Below are positions 26,793 to 35,961 of a stretch of 64,000 nucleotides of DNA, in pieces; position 1 is the stretch's first letter, and each line of letters begins with the position of its first letter. The DNA is from Eutrophosalina sp902522775 (GTDB lineage Bacteria > Bacteroidota > Bacteroidia > Flavobacteriales > Flavobacteriaceae): contig CABYWQ010000002.1 of the NCBI GenBank assembly GCA_902522775.1, positions 1 through 64,000 on the forward strand. The letters run 5' to 3'. Made by a program: the position numbers and the translations under genes. The notes under the pieces were generated by a model that saw only the letters and a program-made list of their open reading frames with translations, searched no databases and was not told the origin of the DNA.

Positions 26793-27947
26793 ATGAAAAT
26801 TAGAAATATTTTAGATAATTTAAAAAAACCATTTGAAAAAGGTCAAAAGCTTGAAAAATTATATCCTGCTTTTGATGCTTTTGAAACTTTTTTATTTGTT
26901 CCAAATCATACATCAAAAACTGGTGCTCATATCAGAGATGCTATTGATTTAAAAAGAGTAATGATAACAGTAATTATAGCCCTTCTGCCTGCATTATTTT
27001 ATGGCATATACAACACTGGATATCAATATTTAGCACAGCTTCCTGAATCTTTTACAACAATTGATGCAATTATACATGGATCATACAAGATAATTCCAAT
27101 GATTGCTGTTTCATATATTGTAGGATTATCTATTGAATTTTTATTTGCTATTTTAAGAGGACATCAAGTAAATGAAGGTTATCTTGTTACTGGACTTCTT
27201 ATCCCAATGATTATGCCTGTTGATATTCCACTTTGGATGGTTGGTGTTTCAGTTGCTTTTGCAGTTGTTATTGGAAAAGAAGCATTTGGAGGAACCGGGA
27301 TGAATATACTTAATCCTGCTTTAACTGCAAGAGCTTTTGCATTTTTTGCATATCCAACTTATATGTCTGGTAATCAGGTTTGGGTTTCAGAAGCTTCAAA
27401 TGTTGATGGTGTTTCAGGTGAAACAATTCTTGGGATGCTTGCTGCTGGTAACTCACCCGGTCAATATAGTGTTATGGAAATGTTTGTTGGGTCGATTCCT
27501 GGATCAATTGCTGAAACATCTACTTTAATGGTATTAATTGGAGCAATTATATTAATATACACTGGTATTGGAAGTTGGAGAATCATGCTCGGAGGTATTA
27601 TTGGTGCAGCTATTACCGGAATTTTATTTAATCTTTGGGGAGCTAATGCTCTAATGAGTTTTAATTGGATGAATCATTTAATTGTCGGTGGTTTTGCTTT
27701 TGGGATTGTTTTTATGGCTACTGACCCTGTTTCTGCTGCGCAAACTGTAAAGGGAAAGTGGATTTATGGTATTTTAGTTGGTATATTATGTATTCTTATA
27801 AGGGTTTTTAATCCTGCTTATCCTGAAGGAGTTATGTTAGCAATTTTATTAATGAATGTATTTGCACCAACAATCGATCATTATGTGATTGAATCAAATG
27901 TTAAGAAACGTGAAAAAAGACTTCTAACTGAATTAAAAACAGCTTAA
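26793..27947 (+). CDS. nqrB: Na+-translocating NADH-quinone reductase subunit B
   Basis: NqrB is a membrane subunit that carries covalently bound FMN and riboflavin and forms the Na+ path. The 384-residue protein has about ten membrane helices. The N-terminal PFEKGQKLEKLYPAFDAFETFLF segment, RGHQVNEGYLVTGLLIPMIMP, GGTGMNILNPALTARAF and FMATDPVSAAQT are conserved in the NqrB/RnfD family. The flavinylated threonine is, by homology, the Thr in GSIAETST at about residue 244. The stop codon shares its last A with the nqrC ATG. Confidence 0.97.
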   Translation: MKIRNILDNLKKPFEKGQKLEKLYPAFDAFETFLFVPNHTSKTGAHIRDAIDLKRVMITVIIALLPALFYGIYNTGYQYLAQLPESFTTIDAIIHGSYKIIPMIAVSYIVGLSIEFLFAILRGHQVNEGYLVTGLLIPMIMPVDIPLWMVGVSVAFAVVIGKEAFGGTGMNILNPALTARAFAFFAYPTYMSGNQVWVSEASNVDGVSGETILGMLAAGNSPGQYSVMEMFVGSIPGSIAETSTLMVLIGAIILIYTGIGSWRIMLGGIIGAAITGILFNLWGANALMSFNWMNHLIVGGFAFGIVFMATDPVSAAQTVKGKWIYGILVGILCILIRVFNPAYPEGVMLAILLMNVFAPTIDHYVIESNVKKREKRLLTELKTA

Positions 27948-28672
27948 TGGACAGAAATTCTAATATTTATACTTTTCTATTTGTTGGTGTCATGATTGTT
28001 GGAATTGCTTCAATCTTAGCATATACTTCTCAAACATTAAAGCCAATGCAAGATGAGAATGTAAAAAATGAGAAAATGCAAAATATATTATCAACAGTTG
28101 GTATTAATGTTTCAAGAGATGAAGCTGAGAAATTTTATAATAAATATATCATTGAAGAACTAGCATTGACAATTGATGGATCTGTAAATAATACAATAAG
28201 TCCTTTTTCTGATTTAAATTTAGCCAAAGAATTAAAAAAAGATTACAAAGATCAGCATTTTCCTCTGTACATTGCTGATATTGATTCAGAAAAATACTAC
28301 ATAATTGAGTTGAGAGGAACTGGGCTTTGGGATGCAATTTGGGGATATATTTCATTAAAATCAGACTTCAATACTGTGAATGGGGTTTCTTTTGATCACA
28401 AAGGTGAAACCGCTGGTTTAGGAGCTGAGATTACAAAAGATTGGTTTAAAGAAAGTTTTATAAACGAAAAAGTTTTTAATAATGATGGAAAACTTGTTGG
28501 TATTACAGTTTTAAAAGGAAATAATGACCCTACTAACTCTGATAAAGATGATCATGAAGTTGATGCTATTTCTGGTTCTACAATCACTGGTGATGGGGTT
28601 ACAAATATGATTATTGAAAGATTAAATAATTATCTACCATATATTAAAAAGTTTGAGATTGCACAATTATAG
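27947..28672 (+). CDS. nqrC: Na+-translocating NADH-quinone reductase subunit C
   Basis: NqrC is a single-span protein with a large periplasmic FMN domain. The 241-residue product has a membrane anchor at about residues 9-30, then the FMN-binding domain with ELRGTGLWDAIWGYISL, HKGETAGLGAEITK and DAISGSTITGDGV. Thr212 in SGST is the expected phosphoester attachment site filled by ApbE. Its start overlaps the nqrB stop by one base (TAATG). Confidence 0.96.
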   Translation: MDRNSNIYTFLFVGVMIVGIASILAYTSQTLKPMQDENVKNEKMQNILSTVGINVSRDEAEKFYNKYIIEELALTIDGSVNNTISPFSDLNLAKELKKDYKDQHFPLYIADIDSEKYYIIELRGTGLWDAIWGYISLKSDFNTVNGVSFDHKGETAGLGAEITKDWFKESFINEKVFNNDGKLVGITVLKGNNDPTNSDKDDHEVDAISGSTITGDGVTNMIIERLNNYLPYIKKFEIAQL

Positions 28673-28673
28673 A

Positions 28674-29363
28674 ATGAACAAGAAAAAAAGTAAAAATAAA
28701 CCACTATTTCTATTTATTGGAAAAAATAGTGAACCTATTTTTTCAAAAAAAAATAAGAAATTACTCTCTGACCCGCTTGACGATAACAATCCAATTACAG
28801 TTCAAGTTCTTGGTATTTGTTCCGCTCTTGCGATTACAGTTCAGCTTAAGCCGGCAATAGTGATGACCTTGTCAGTTATTTTTGTAATGGCTTGTAGCAA
28901 TGTTATAATTTCTGTTTTAAGGAATCTAATTCCAAATAGAATCAGAATAATTGTTTTTTTAGTTGTAATATCCTCATTAGTTGCTCTAGTTGATCAATTT
29001 CTTAAAGCTTATGCATACGATGTTAGTAAGGAGCTTTCAATTTTCATTGGTCTAATTGTAACAAATTGTATAGTCATGGGCAGACTTGAAGCATTTGCAC
29101 TTGGTAATGATGTTTGGAAGTCTTTTCTTGATGGTATTGGAAATGCTTTTGGTTATGGTGTGATACTCATTTTAGTAGCTTTTTTTAGAGAACTATTAGG
29201 CTCTGGAAATTTAATGGGTTTTCAGGTAATACCAGATTTCATATACGATATGGGCTATGAAAATAATGGTTTAATGTTATTATCACCAATGGCGTTAATT
29301 ACAGTTGGAATCATAATCTGGATTCAAAGATCTAGGAATAATAAATTAATTGAAGAGGGATAG
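28674..29363 (+). CDS. nqrD: Na+-translocating NADH-quinone reductase subunit D
   Basis: NqrD is a six-helix inner membrane subunit that, with NqrE, holds a buried iron-sulphur centre and contributes to Na+ transport. Family blocks are LLSDPLDDNNPITVQVLGICSALAI, NVIISVLRNLIPNRIRIIV, DQFLKAYAYDVSKELSIFIGLIVTNCIVMGRLEAFA and FFRELLGSGNLMGFQV. The cysteines in LGICSA and VTNCIV are the expected ligands. I start at ATG 28674 (229 aa), 1 base after the nqrC stop. This leaves about 25 lysine-rich extra residues (MNKKKSKNKPLFLF) before the usual family start, and a longer upstream frame would overlap nqrC. Confidence 0.95.
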   Translation: MNKKKSKNKPLFLFIGKNSEPIFSKKNKKLLSDPLDDNNPITVQVLGICSALAITVQLKPAIVMTLSVIFVMACSNVIISVLRNLIPNRIRIIVFLVVISSLVALVDQFLKAYAYDVSKELSIFIGLIVTNCIVMGRLEAFALGNDVWKSFLDGIGNAFGYGVILILVAFFRELLGSGNLMGFQVIPDFIYDMGYENNGLMLLSPMALITVGIIIWIQRSRNNKLIEEG

Positions 29364-29368
29364 TAATT

Positions 29369-29989
29369 ATGTTAGAAGATTACGCAAATTTATTTATCAA
29401 AAGTATTTTTATTGAAAATATGGTTTTTGCATATTTTCTTGGAATGTGCTCTTACCTAGCTATTTCAAAAACTTTAAAAAATGGTGTTGGAATGGGGTTT
29501 GCTGTTATTTTTGTTTTAACCATAACTGTTCCATTAAATTATCTTATTTACGAATATCTTCTAGTTGATGGAGCCTTAAAATGGCTTGGTCCAGAGTATG
29601 CAAAATTAGATCTTAGCTTTTTAAGCTTAATTATGTTTATTGCTGTTATTGCATCAATGGTTCAGCTTGTAGAAATGATAGTTGAAAAATTTTCTCCTGC
29701 TCTTTATGGTTCTTTAGGTATTTTTCTACCATTAATCGCTGTTAATTGTGCGATCTTGGGTGGTTCACTTTTTATGCAAATTAAAGATTTTTCAGGCATA
29801 TCCGAGGCGGCTGTTTATGGCTTTGGTTCTGGAGTGGGATGGTTTTTAGCCATTGTTGCTATTGCTGCAATTAGAGAAAAGATTGCTTACTCAAATGTTC
29901 CAGCTCCACTTAAAGGTTTAGGAATAACTTTTATAATAACTGGATTAATGGCTTTGGGTTTTATGAGTTTTATGGGAATTAAATTATAA
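29369..29989 (+). CDS. nqrE: Na+-translocating NADH-quinone reductase subunit E
   Basis: NqrE is the inverted-topology partner of NqrD, with six helices in 206 residues. Conserved parts are NLFIKSIFIENMVFAYFLGMCSYLAISK, QLVEMIVEKFSPALYGSLGIFLPLIAVNCAILGGSLFM and YGFGSGVGWFLAIVAIAAIREK. The cysteines in LGMCSY and AVNCAI match the shared Fe-S site with NqrD. Length is exactly as expected. It is set 5 bases after nqrD and 3 bases before nqrF. Confidence 0.97.
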   Translation: MLEDYANLFIKSIFIENMVFAYFLGMCSYLAISKTLKNGVGMGFAVIFVLTITVPLNYLIYEYLLVDGALKWLGPEYAKLDLSFLSLIMFIAVIASMVQLVEMIVEKFSPALYGSLGIFLPLIAVNCAILGGSLFMQIKDFSGISEAAVYGFGSGVGWFLAIVAIAAIREKIAYSNVPAPLKGLGITFIITGLMALGFMSFMGIKL

Positions 29990-29992
29990 TAT

Positions 29993-31291
29993 ATGAGCGT
30001 TTATACATACATACTTGTCAGTACCTTAATTTTTATTTTTATCATATATATTTTAGTAGCCATGCTTCTTGGAGTAAAATCTAAATTACTTCCATCAGGG
30101 CCTGTCAAGATTTTAATCAATGGTGAAAAAGAAATTGAGGTTAGTTCAGGAAGTACGCTGTTATCCACACTTGGTGATAATAAAGTTTTTTTACCATCGG
30201 CTTGTGGTGGTGGAGGTACATGCGTTCAATGTAAGTGTATTGTTAATGATGGTGGTGGAGAAATCTTACCCACCGAAAAACCTCATTTCTCTAGAAAAGA
30301 AATAAAAGATGGTTGGAGATTGGGCTGTCAGGTAAAAGTGAAAGAGAATATGAATATTCATGTCCCAGAAGAAGTATTTGGGATTAAGAAATATGAAGCT
30401 AAAGTTGTGAGAAACTATAATGTTGCTTCATTTATAAAAGAGTTTGTCGTTGAAATTCCAGAAGAAATGAATTATAAAGCAGGAGGATATATTCAAATTG
30501 AAATACCAAAATGTGAAGTTAATTATAATGATATTGATATTACTTCTCATCCAAAGGAACATCCAGATGATCCTGATAAATTTAAATTAGAGTGGGACAA
30601 TTTTGGATTGTGGAATTTAAAAATGAAAAATGATGATGATGTTGAAAGAGCTTACTCTATGGCTTCATACCCTGCCGAAGGTAAAGAGATTATGTTAAAT
30701 GTAAGAATAGCGACTCCCCCTTGGGACAAGTCTAAAAATAGTTGGATGGACGTAAATCCTGGTATCGCCTCAACTTATATTTTTTCTAAAAAACCCGGAG
30801 ATACTGTGACAATTTCTGGTCCATACGGTGAATTTTTTATAAACGAATCAGACTCAGAGATGCTCTATGTTGGAGGTGGAGCTGGGATGGCACCAATGAG
30901 ATCTCATCTTTATCAATTATTTAGAACTATTAAAAGTGGTAGAAAAGTTAATTTTTGGTATGGTGGAAGATCAAAAAGAGAATTATTTTATGTTGATCAT
31001 TTTAGAGCATTGGAAAAAGATTTCCCAAATTTTAAATTTTATATTGCCTTATCTGAGCCAGCGGAAGAGGACAATTGGATAGTTAAAGATGGCCTAGACG
31101 GCGAAGGAGATGGTTTTGTAGGATTCATTCACCAAGCCGTAATTGATAATTATTTAAACTTTCATGATTCGCCTGAAGATATTGAAGTCTATTATTGTGG
31201 CCCTCCACTTATGAATCTTGCTGTTGAAAAAATGGCTCTTGATTTCGGAGTACCGCCAGAGAATATTAGATTTGATGACTTTGGTGGGTAA
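29993..31291 (+). CDS. nqrF: Na+-translocating NADH-quinone reductase subunit F
   Basis: NqrF is the entry point for NADH: one N-terminal helix, a 2Fe-2S ferredoxin domain and a FAD/NADH reductase domain. The 2Fe-2S ligands are Cys71, Cys77, Cys80 and Cys112 (ACGGGGTCVQCKC and LGCQV). The FAD site is ERAYSMASYPAEG, and the nucleotide site is SEMLYVGGGAGMAPMRSHL followed by WYGGRSKRELFYVDHF and YYCGPPLMNLAV. The C-terminus FDDFGG is the family end. The 432 residues are slightly longer than Vibrio NqrF. apbE begins inside its last 17 bases. Confidence 0.97.
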   Translation: MSVYTYILVSTLIFIFIIYILVAMLLGVKSKLLPSGPVKILINGEKEIEVSSGSTLLSTLGDNKVFLPSACGGGGTCVQCKCIVNDGGGEILPTEKPHFSRKEIKDGWRLGCQVKVKENMNIHVPEEVFGIKKYEAKVVRNYNVASFIKEFVVEIPEEMNYKAGGYIQIEIPKCEVNYNDIDITSHPKEHPDDPDKFKLEWDNFGLWNLKMKNDDDVERAYSMASYPAEGKEIMLNVRIATPPWDKSKNSWMDVNPGIASTYIFSKKPGDTVTISGPYGEFFINESDSEMLYVGGGAGMAPMRSHLYQLFRTIKSGRKVNFWYGGRSKRELFYVDHFRALEKDFPNFKFYIALSEPAEEDNWIVKDGLDGEGDGFVGFIHQAVIDNYLNFHDSPEDIEVYYCGPPLMNLAVEKMALDFGVPPENIRFDDFGG

Positions 31292-32294
31292 TCCTTTCAA
31301 ATATAGTTATCTTTGCATTTTACTGTTTGCATGCTCATGTCATTCAGATTTTTCCTTTAAAAATTTTACTGGTTATACTTTTGGTACTTATTATGACATT
31401 AAAGTTTTTTCCGAAAAAGAAATTTTATTGTCAGAAGAAAATTTTGATTCCATATTTTTGGCATTTAATAACTCCTTTTCAACATATAAAAATTCCTCAA
31501 TTATTTCAAGGCTTAATAATGGAGATGATGTAGATATAGATGATCTTTTTTTTGATGTTTATAATAAATCTAAAATTTTGAATAGTAGAACTAATGGCTT
31601 GTTTGATCCAACTATTGGTTTATTAATTGAATATTATGGTTTTGGGCCTGAAAATTCAAAAAATATAATTGATGAAGATTCGATATTACAAATTATGGAA
31701 ACAGTTGGTTTTGAAAAAATATCAATTAATAATCGTGAGCTTATAAAAGAAAATATTAAAACAAAATTAGATTTTAATGCAATTGCTAAAGGTTATGCTG
31801 TTGATGTAATTTCCAATTATATTGAATCTAAAGGTCATTTAAACTATTTAATTGATATTGGTGGAGAAATAAAGTCTGCTGGAACTAATATTTCAAAAAA
31901 AGATCATTGGAAAATTGCAATTAATAATCCAGACTTAAACAATCCCAATAGTTTTTATAAAATATTAAGACTTAGCAATCATTCTATAGCAACATCTGGA
32001 AATTATCGTAATTATAAAATTGACTCACTTACTGGAAACAAATATGTTCATATTTTAAATCCAATCACTGGGAAGTCTCAACAAACAAATATATTGAGCG
32101 CATCAGTTGTTAGCAGCAGTTGCTTTAAATCTGATGCTTTTGCGACAGCAATGATGGCTACCAATCTTAAAAATGCAATAAGTCTAACTGAAAATAATAA
32201 TGATATTGAATCTTTTATTATTTATGTTGATTCATTAAATAATATAACAAATTACGCTTCTGCAGGTTTTAAAAAATTATTCCTTAAACCTTGA
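31275..32294 (+). CDS. apbE: FAD:protein FMN transferase
   Basis: ApbE moves FMN from FAD onto threonines of NqrB and NqrC, so its place at the end of the nqr operon is functional. The 339-residue lipoprotein starts at ATG 31275 (MTLVGNPFKYSYLCILLFAC, lipobox LFAC), overlapping nqrF by 17 bases. A start 57 bases further up would place unrelated residues before the signal peptide. Family motifs are GYTFGTYYDIKVF, NGLFDPTIGLLIEYYGFG, LDFNAIAKGYAVDVI, YLIDIGGEIKSAGTN, ATSGNYRNY, KYVHILNPITGKS and the metal-site region SCFKSDAFATAMM. It acts outside the cytoplasmic membrane. Confidence 0.95.
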   Translation: MTLVGNPFKYSYLCILLFACSCHSDFSFKNFTGYTFGTYYDIKVFSEKEILLSEENFDSIFLAFNNSFSTYKNSSIISRLNNGDDVDIDDLFFDVYNKSKILNSRTNGLFDPTIGLLIEYYGFGPENSKNIIDEDSILQIMETVGFEKISINNRELIKENIKTKLDFNAIAKGYAVDVISNYIESKGHLNYLIDIGGEIKSAGTNISKKDHWKIAINNPDLNNPNSFYKILRLSNHSIATSGNYRNYKIDSLTGNKYVHILNPITGKSQQTNILSASVVSSSCFKSDAFATAMMATNLKNAISLTENNNDIESFIIYVDSLNNITNYASAGFKKLFLKP

Positions 32295-33048
32295 TACATA
32301 CAGGAATGCTCCCTGCATTGTGAAGCGAGTACTTATCTTTTTCATCTTGCGGTATATTTGATAAATAGTTTTCATTTTTAACTTTAAAACCAATATTTTT
32401 TAATTTTTTAAAATAATCTAGGCCATACATTCTTAAGTGGTCATATTGCCCAAAAAGTTTATTCCTATTATGTTTATTATCTATATCTCTTCCTTCATGA
32501 GTATAATTACTATTTATATCTATGGGTACTTGTAAAATTGCGATACCATTTTTATTTAAAACTCTATAAATTTCTTTCATGGCTTTTTCGTCATCATAAA
32601 TATGTTCTAGGACATGATTACATAAAATATAATCAAAGGAGTTGTCATTAAATGGTAGATTACATATATCAGCTTTAATATCAACAATTGGCGAATTTAA
32701 GTCTGTCGTAGTGTAATTTTTAAAAAATGATTTAAAAAATTTATGAAAACATTGTTCAGGCGCAAAATGAAGTATTTTATTATTTGAATTAAAAAAGTCA
32801 GTTTCTTTTTTTAAATAAAGCCACAATAATCGATGTCTCTCTAGTGAAAATGTTCCTGGACATAAAGCATTTTTTCTTTGTTTATTATATCCGTAAGGAA
32901 AAAAGTAAGAATAAGATTTATTATTAATTGGATCAGTAAATTTTGTTCCCTTAAAAAAAATTTCAAAGAAAGGCTTAAATAAAAGACTTGTTCTAATGAG
33001 AAATGTTCTTGTAAATAAATTAAGCAATAATCTTACTATTAAGTTCAT
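32284..33048 (-). CDS. class I SAM-dependent methyltransferase
   Basis: The protein has 254 residues with a Methyltransf_11-like Rossmann core in the C-terminal half. KILHFAPEQCFHKFF takes the place of motif I, DIKADICNLPFNDNSFDYILCNHVLEHIYDDEKAMKEIYRVLNKNGIAILQVP covers motifs II to IV, and KNIGFKVK follows. The first 75 residues are basic and hydrophobic (FTRTFLIRTSLLFKPFFEIFF), perhaps membrane-associated. The substrate is unknown; similar flavobacterial proteins sit among cell-surface or housekeeping genes. Motif I lacks the usual DxGxGxG, which is notable but common in this branch. It overlaps apbE by 11 bases tail to tail and follows map by 2 bases. Confidence 0.82.
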   Translation of the reverse strand: MNLIVRLLLNLFTRTFLIRTSLLFKPFFEIFFKGTKFTDPINNKSYSYFFPYGYNKQRKNALCPGTFSLERHRLLWLYLKKETDFFNSNNKILHFAPEQCFHKFFKSFFKNYTTTDLNSPIVDIKADICNLPFNDNSFDYILCNHVLEHIYDDEKAMKEIYRVLNKNGIAILQVPIDINSNYTHEGRDIDNKHNRNKLFGQYDHLRMYGLDYFKKLKNIGFKVKNENYLSNIPQDEKDKYSLHNAGSIPVCIKV

Positions 33049-33050
33049 AT

Positions 33051-33863
33051 TTATTTAAATTCATTCTCTTCATTGGATTCAATACCTAAAGCATCATATA
33101 TGTATTTGAAAGTGGATAAAAGTTTTGTTTGACCATTTATTAAAGCCACATTGTGTTCAAAGTGAGCACTAGGTTTTTTATCCGCTGTTTCAATTGTCCA
33201 CCCATCATTTAAATGTAAAACTTTATCGGTTCCTAAATTAATCATAGGTTCGATTGCCAAAACCATCCCATTAACCAGTGATTTTCCATTACCTCTTCTT
33301 CCAAAGTTTGGTACTTCAGGTTTTTCATGTAAGTTTTTACCTAAACCATGACCAACTAGATCTTTTACAACACCATAACCATTTTTTTCATTATAATTTT
33401 GTATTGCATAGCTAATATCACCAACTCTATTTCCACTTTTAAATTCTCTGATACCTTTGTACAGAGATTTTTTAGTAACATTAAGAAGTTTTTTTATTTC
33501 ATCAGATACTTCACCAACTTCAAATGTAAAAGCATGATCACCAAAAAATTCATTTTTGACAACGCCACAATCAATTGATATAATATCCCCATTTTCAAAT
33601 GGTATTTCATTTGGAATTCCATGTACTACTTCTTGATTTGGGCTAACACAAAGAGTGTTTGGAAAACCATACATACCTAAAAATCCAGGTTCACCACCGT
33701 TATCTCTAATAAATTCTTCTGCAATCTTATCCAATTTTAAGGAATTTGACCCAGGTTTAATTTCCTTGGCTATAAGGCCTAGAGTTTTTGAAACTAACAA
33801 AGCACTTTCTCTAATTAATTCAATTTCTTCCTCAGTCTTAATTACTATTTTTTTAGAATCCAT
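33051..33863 (-). CDS. map: type I methionine aminopeptidase
   Basis: Map removes the initiator methionine from nascent proteins. The 270-residue protein has the pita-bread fold with all five metal ligands in context: IISIDCGVV (Asp), FFGDHAFTFEVG (Asp), VGHGLGKNLHEKPEVPNFG (His), VLAIEPMINLG (Glu) and HFEHNVAL (Glu). I prefer the ATG at 33863 (MDSKKIVIKTEEEIELIRES). A frame-compatible ATG at 33878 would add five residues. Either way the start lies at or inside the end of the thioredoxin-like lipoprotein gene, so translation is coupled. Confidence 0.95.
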   Translation of the reverse strand: MDSKKIVIKTEEEIELIRESALLVSKTLGLIAKEIKPGSNSLKLDKIAEEFIRDNGGEPGFLGMYGFPNTLCVSPNQEVVHGIPNEIPFENGDIISIDCGVVKNEFFGDHAFTFEVGEVSDEIKKLLNVTKKSLYKGIREFKSGNRVGDISYAIQNYNEKNGYGVVKDLVGHGLGKNLHEKPEVPNFGRRGNGKSLVNGMVLAIEPMINLGTDKVLHLNDGWTIETADKKPSAHFEHNVALINGQTKLLSTFKYIYDALGIESNEENEFK

Positions 33864-34401
33864 AGTAAGCATTTTCATAGCCTATATCACTGAGAATACT
33901 AAAAATATCTTTTTCCAAAGTTTCAATAGTTATTTCAACTATTCTATTAATTTCCTTTTCTTTTCTGTAAAATATAAACGTTGGAACATTAATAATATCA
34001 TAAATTTTGTGGTAATTATCTGGAGATTTTTTTTCATTATCCAAGCCTATAAGCTCAATTTTTCTTTTATTAAATCTTAATTTATCCATTACTTTGAAAA
34101 ATTGGGGAACCAATAACCTGCTATCGTCACACCAAGTACCCATTATAATTTTGATAGAGATATTTTTATCTAAGAAAGGTTTTATATTACTTAAAATTTT
34201 TTTCTCGGGATTATAATTTTTATAATTTAATTTGAAGGAATCTTTAATAAATGGATGTTTTTCGAGTTCTAATCTTTTAAATTTACCAATTAAATCTACG
34301 TACTCAATATCTTCATTCTCAATATTTGCTTCTTTTTTGACTTTACTATTACAGCCAACAAATAAAATAAATAACAGAGTTAGTTTTATTACATTTTTCA
34401 T
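33853..34401 (-). CDS. thioredoxin-like lipoprotein with a single active-site cysteine
   Basis: The protein has 182 residues with a lipoprotein signal (LLFILFVGC, lipobox FVGC). A thioredoxin fold covers about residues 75-165: IKIIMGTWCDDSRLLVPQFFKVMDKL and the cis-proline NVPTFIFYRKEKEINRIVE are clear. Only the first active-site cysteine is present (WCDDS), so it cannot form the usual intramolecular CxxC disulphide. It may act as a monothiol protein or have lost redox activity. I recall flavobacterial relatives with TWCxDS. It overlaps map at the 3' end and gpmI by 4 bases at the 5' end. Confidence 0.82.
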   Translation of the reverse strand: MKNVIKLTLLFILFVGCNSKVKKEANIENEDIEYVDLIGKFKRLELEKHPFIKDSFKLNYKNYNPEKKILSNIKPFLDKNISIKIIMGTWCDDSRLLVPQFFKVMDKLRFNKRKIELIGLDNEKKSPDNYHKIYDIINVPTFIFYRKEKEINRIVEITIETLEKDIFSILSDIGYENAYYGF

Positions 34402-35921
34402 ATTAAAATTTTTCCTGACATTTTCTCTGGAATGTCAATATCCATAATATTTAAAATAGTCGGGGCAATATCAGCTAAAATACCATCATTAACTTTATCA
34501 GTTTTTGAATCAATAACTATAATAGGAACTGGATTTGTGGTATGCGCTGTATTGGGTGAACCATCATTATTTTTCATAACATCACTATTACCATGATCGG
34601 CAATAATTATAATTGAGTAATTATTATTAATTGAAGATTCAACGATTTCCCTTAGGCAAGTATCAACTGTTTCACATGCTTTTACAGCAGCATTAAAGTT
34701 ACCTGTGTGACCTACCATGTCTGGATTTGCAAAATTTAAGCAAATAAAATCAGATGAATTTGAATTGATTTCTGGAATTATAGCATCTCTAATTTCAAAA
34801 GCACTCATTTCAGGTTTTAAGTCATATGTTGCAACCTTCGGGGAAGGACACATTATTCTTATTTCATCTTTAAAAGGTGATTCTTTCCCTCCATTAAAGA
34901 AAAATGTTACATGGGGATACTTCTCTGTTTCTGCAATTCTGATTTGAGTTCTCTTGTTTTGCTCTAAAACTTCACCTAATGTTTGACTTAAATTTTCATT
35001 TTCATAAATACAATCGATATTTTTATAATCATCATTGTAATTGGTCATAGTTAAGAATTTCAAGTTCAATTTCTTCATTGAAAAATCATTAAAATCCTTT
35101 TGACTTAATACCTCTGTTAGTTGTCTTCCCCTATCAGTTCTGAAATTAAAAAATATAACAACATCATTATCTTCAATTTTTGCTAACGGAAGATTTTTAT
35201 TATCAACAACTACTATAGGTTCTATAAATTCATCAGTTATTTGATTGTTGTAAGAATCAATAATTGATTTTTCAATTTCATTTGATTTTTTTCCAATTCC
35301 ATTAACAATCAAATCATATGCTTTTTTAGTTCTTTCCCATCTTTTGTCTCTGTCCATGGCATAATATCTACCGCAAACACTAGCAAGTTTTGCATTTGTT
35401 CCATCCATGGATTCCACAAGTTCATTAATCATGTTAATTCCAGATTTTGGATCAACATCTCTACCATCTGTAAAGGCGTGAATAAATACATTTTTTAAAT
35501 CATGAGTTTTAGATAGATTAATTAGGTGTTTAATATGATTTATATGTGAATGAACACCGCCATCAGACACAAGACCAATAAAATGAAGCTTTTTTTTATT
35601 TGACTTACAATAATTAAAAGCTTCAATCAGTTTTTTATTTTGATCTATTGTTTTATTAACTATATCACGATTAATTTTTGCTAACTCTTGATAAACAATT
35701 CTTCCAGCACCTATATTTATATGACCTACTTCACTGTTACCCATTTGCCCAATAGGAAGCCCAACATTTTCACCATGAGTTAATAGTTTAGCGTTTGGAT
35801 ATTTTTTAATAAGACTATCAAAATAAGGTGTTTGAGCCTGATCAATAGCTGAGAACTCTGAATTATTAGATATTCCCCAACCATCAAGAATAATTAGGAT
35901 ACTTTGTTTTTTTTCTTTCAA
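34398..35921 (-). CDS. gpmI: 2,3-bisphosphoglycerate-independent phosphoglycerate mutase
   Basis: GpmI interconverts 3- and 2-phosphoglycerate with two Mn2+ ions. The 507-residue protein belongs to the alkaline phosphatase superfamily. Motifs present are ILDGWG (metal Asp), GLPIGQMGNSEVGHINIGAGRIVYQ (catalytic Ser in NSEVGH), GLVSDGGVHSHINHI, HAFTDGRDVDP, RYYAMDRDKRWERTKKAYD, FFNFRTDRGRQLTE, LNFANPDMVGHTGNFNAAVKACETVD and IIADHGNSDVMKN. Length is standard. It heads the gpmI-thioredoxin-map-methyltransferase unit, and a TAnnTTTG box lies 17 bases before its start. Confidence 0.98.
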   Translation of the reverse strand: MKEKKQSILIILDGWGISNNSEFSAIDQAQTPYFDSLIKKYPNAKLLTHGENVGLPIGQMGNSEVGHINIGAGRIVYQELAKINRDIVNKTIDQNKKLIEAFNYCKSNKKKLHFIGLVSDGGVHSHINHIKHLINLSKTHDLKNVFIHAFTDGRDVDPKSGINMINELVESMDGTNAKLASVCGRYYAMDRDKRWERTKKAYDLIVNGIGKKSNEIEKSIIDSYNNQITDEFIEPIVVVDNKNLPLAKIEDNDVVIFFNFRTDRGRQLTEVLSQKDFNDFSMKKLNLKFLTMTNYNDDYKNIDCIYENENLSQTLGEVLEQNKRTQIRIAETEKYPHVTFFFNGGKESPFKDEIRIMCPSPKVATYDLKPEMSAFEIRDAIIPEINSNSSDFICLNFANPDMVGHTGNFNAAVKACETVDTCLREIVESSINNNYSIIIIADHGNSDVMKNNDGSPNTAHTTNPVPIIVIDSKTDKVNDGILADIAPTILNIMDIDIPEKMSGKILI

Positions 35922-35937
35922 ATCAATTTTATACCAG

Positions 35938-35945
35938 CAAATTTA
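35938..35945 (-). promoter_or_regulatory. putative -7 box for gpmI
   Basis: TAAATTTG followed by C on the minus strand matches TAnnTTTG and ends 16 bases before the gpmI ATG, implying a leader of about 10 bases. Confidence 0.45.
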
Positions 35946-35961
35946 AAGATATAATATCAAT

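Noticed and set aside
31308..31315. TATCTTTG promoter-like box in the nqrF-apbE overlap
   Set aside because: It lies inside the coding sequence for the apbE signal peptide, and transcription from there would miss the lipoprotein start, so the match is probably chance.
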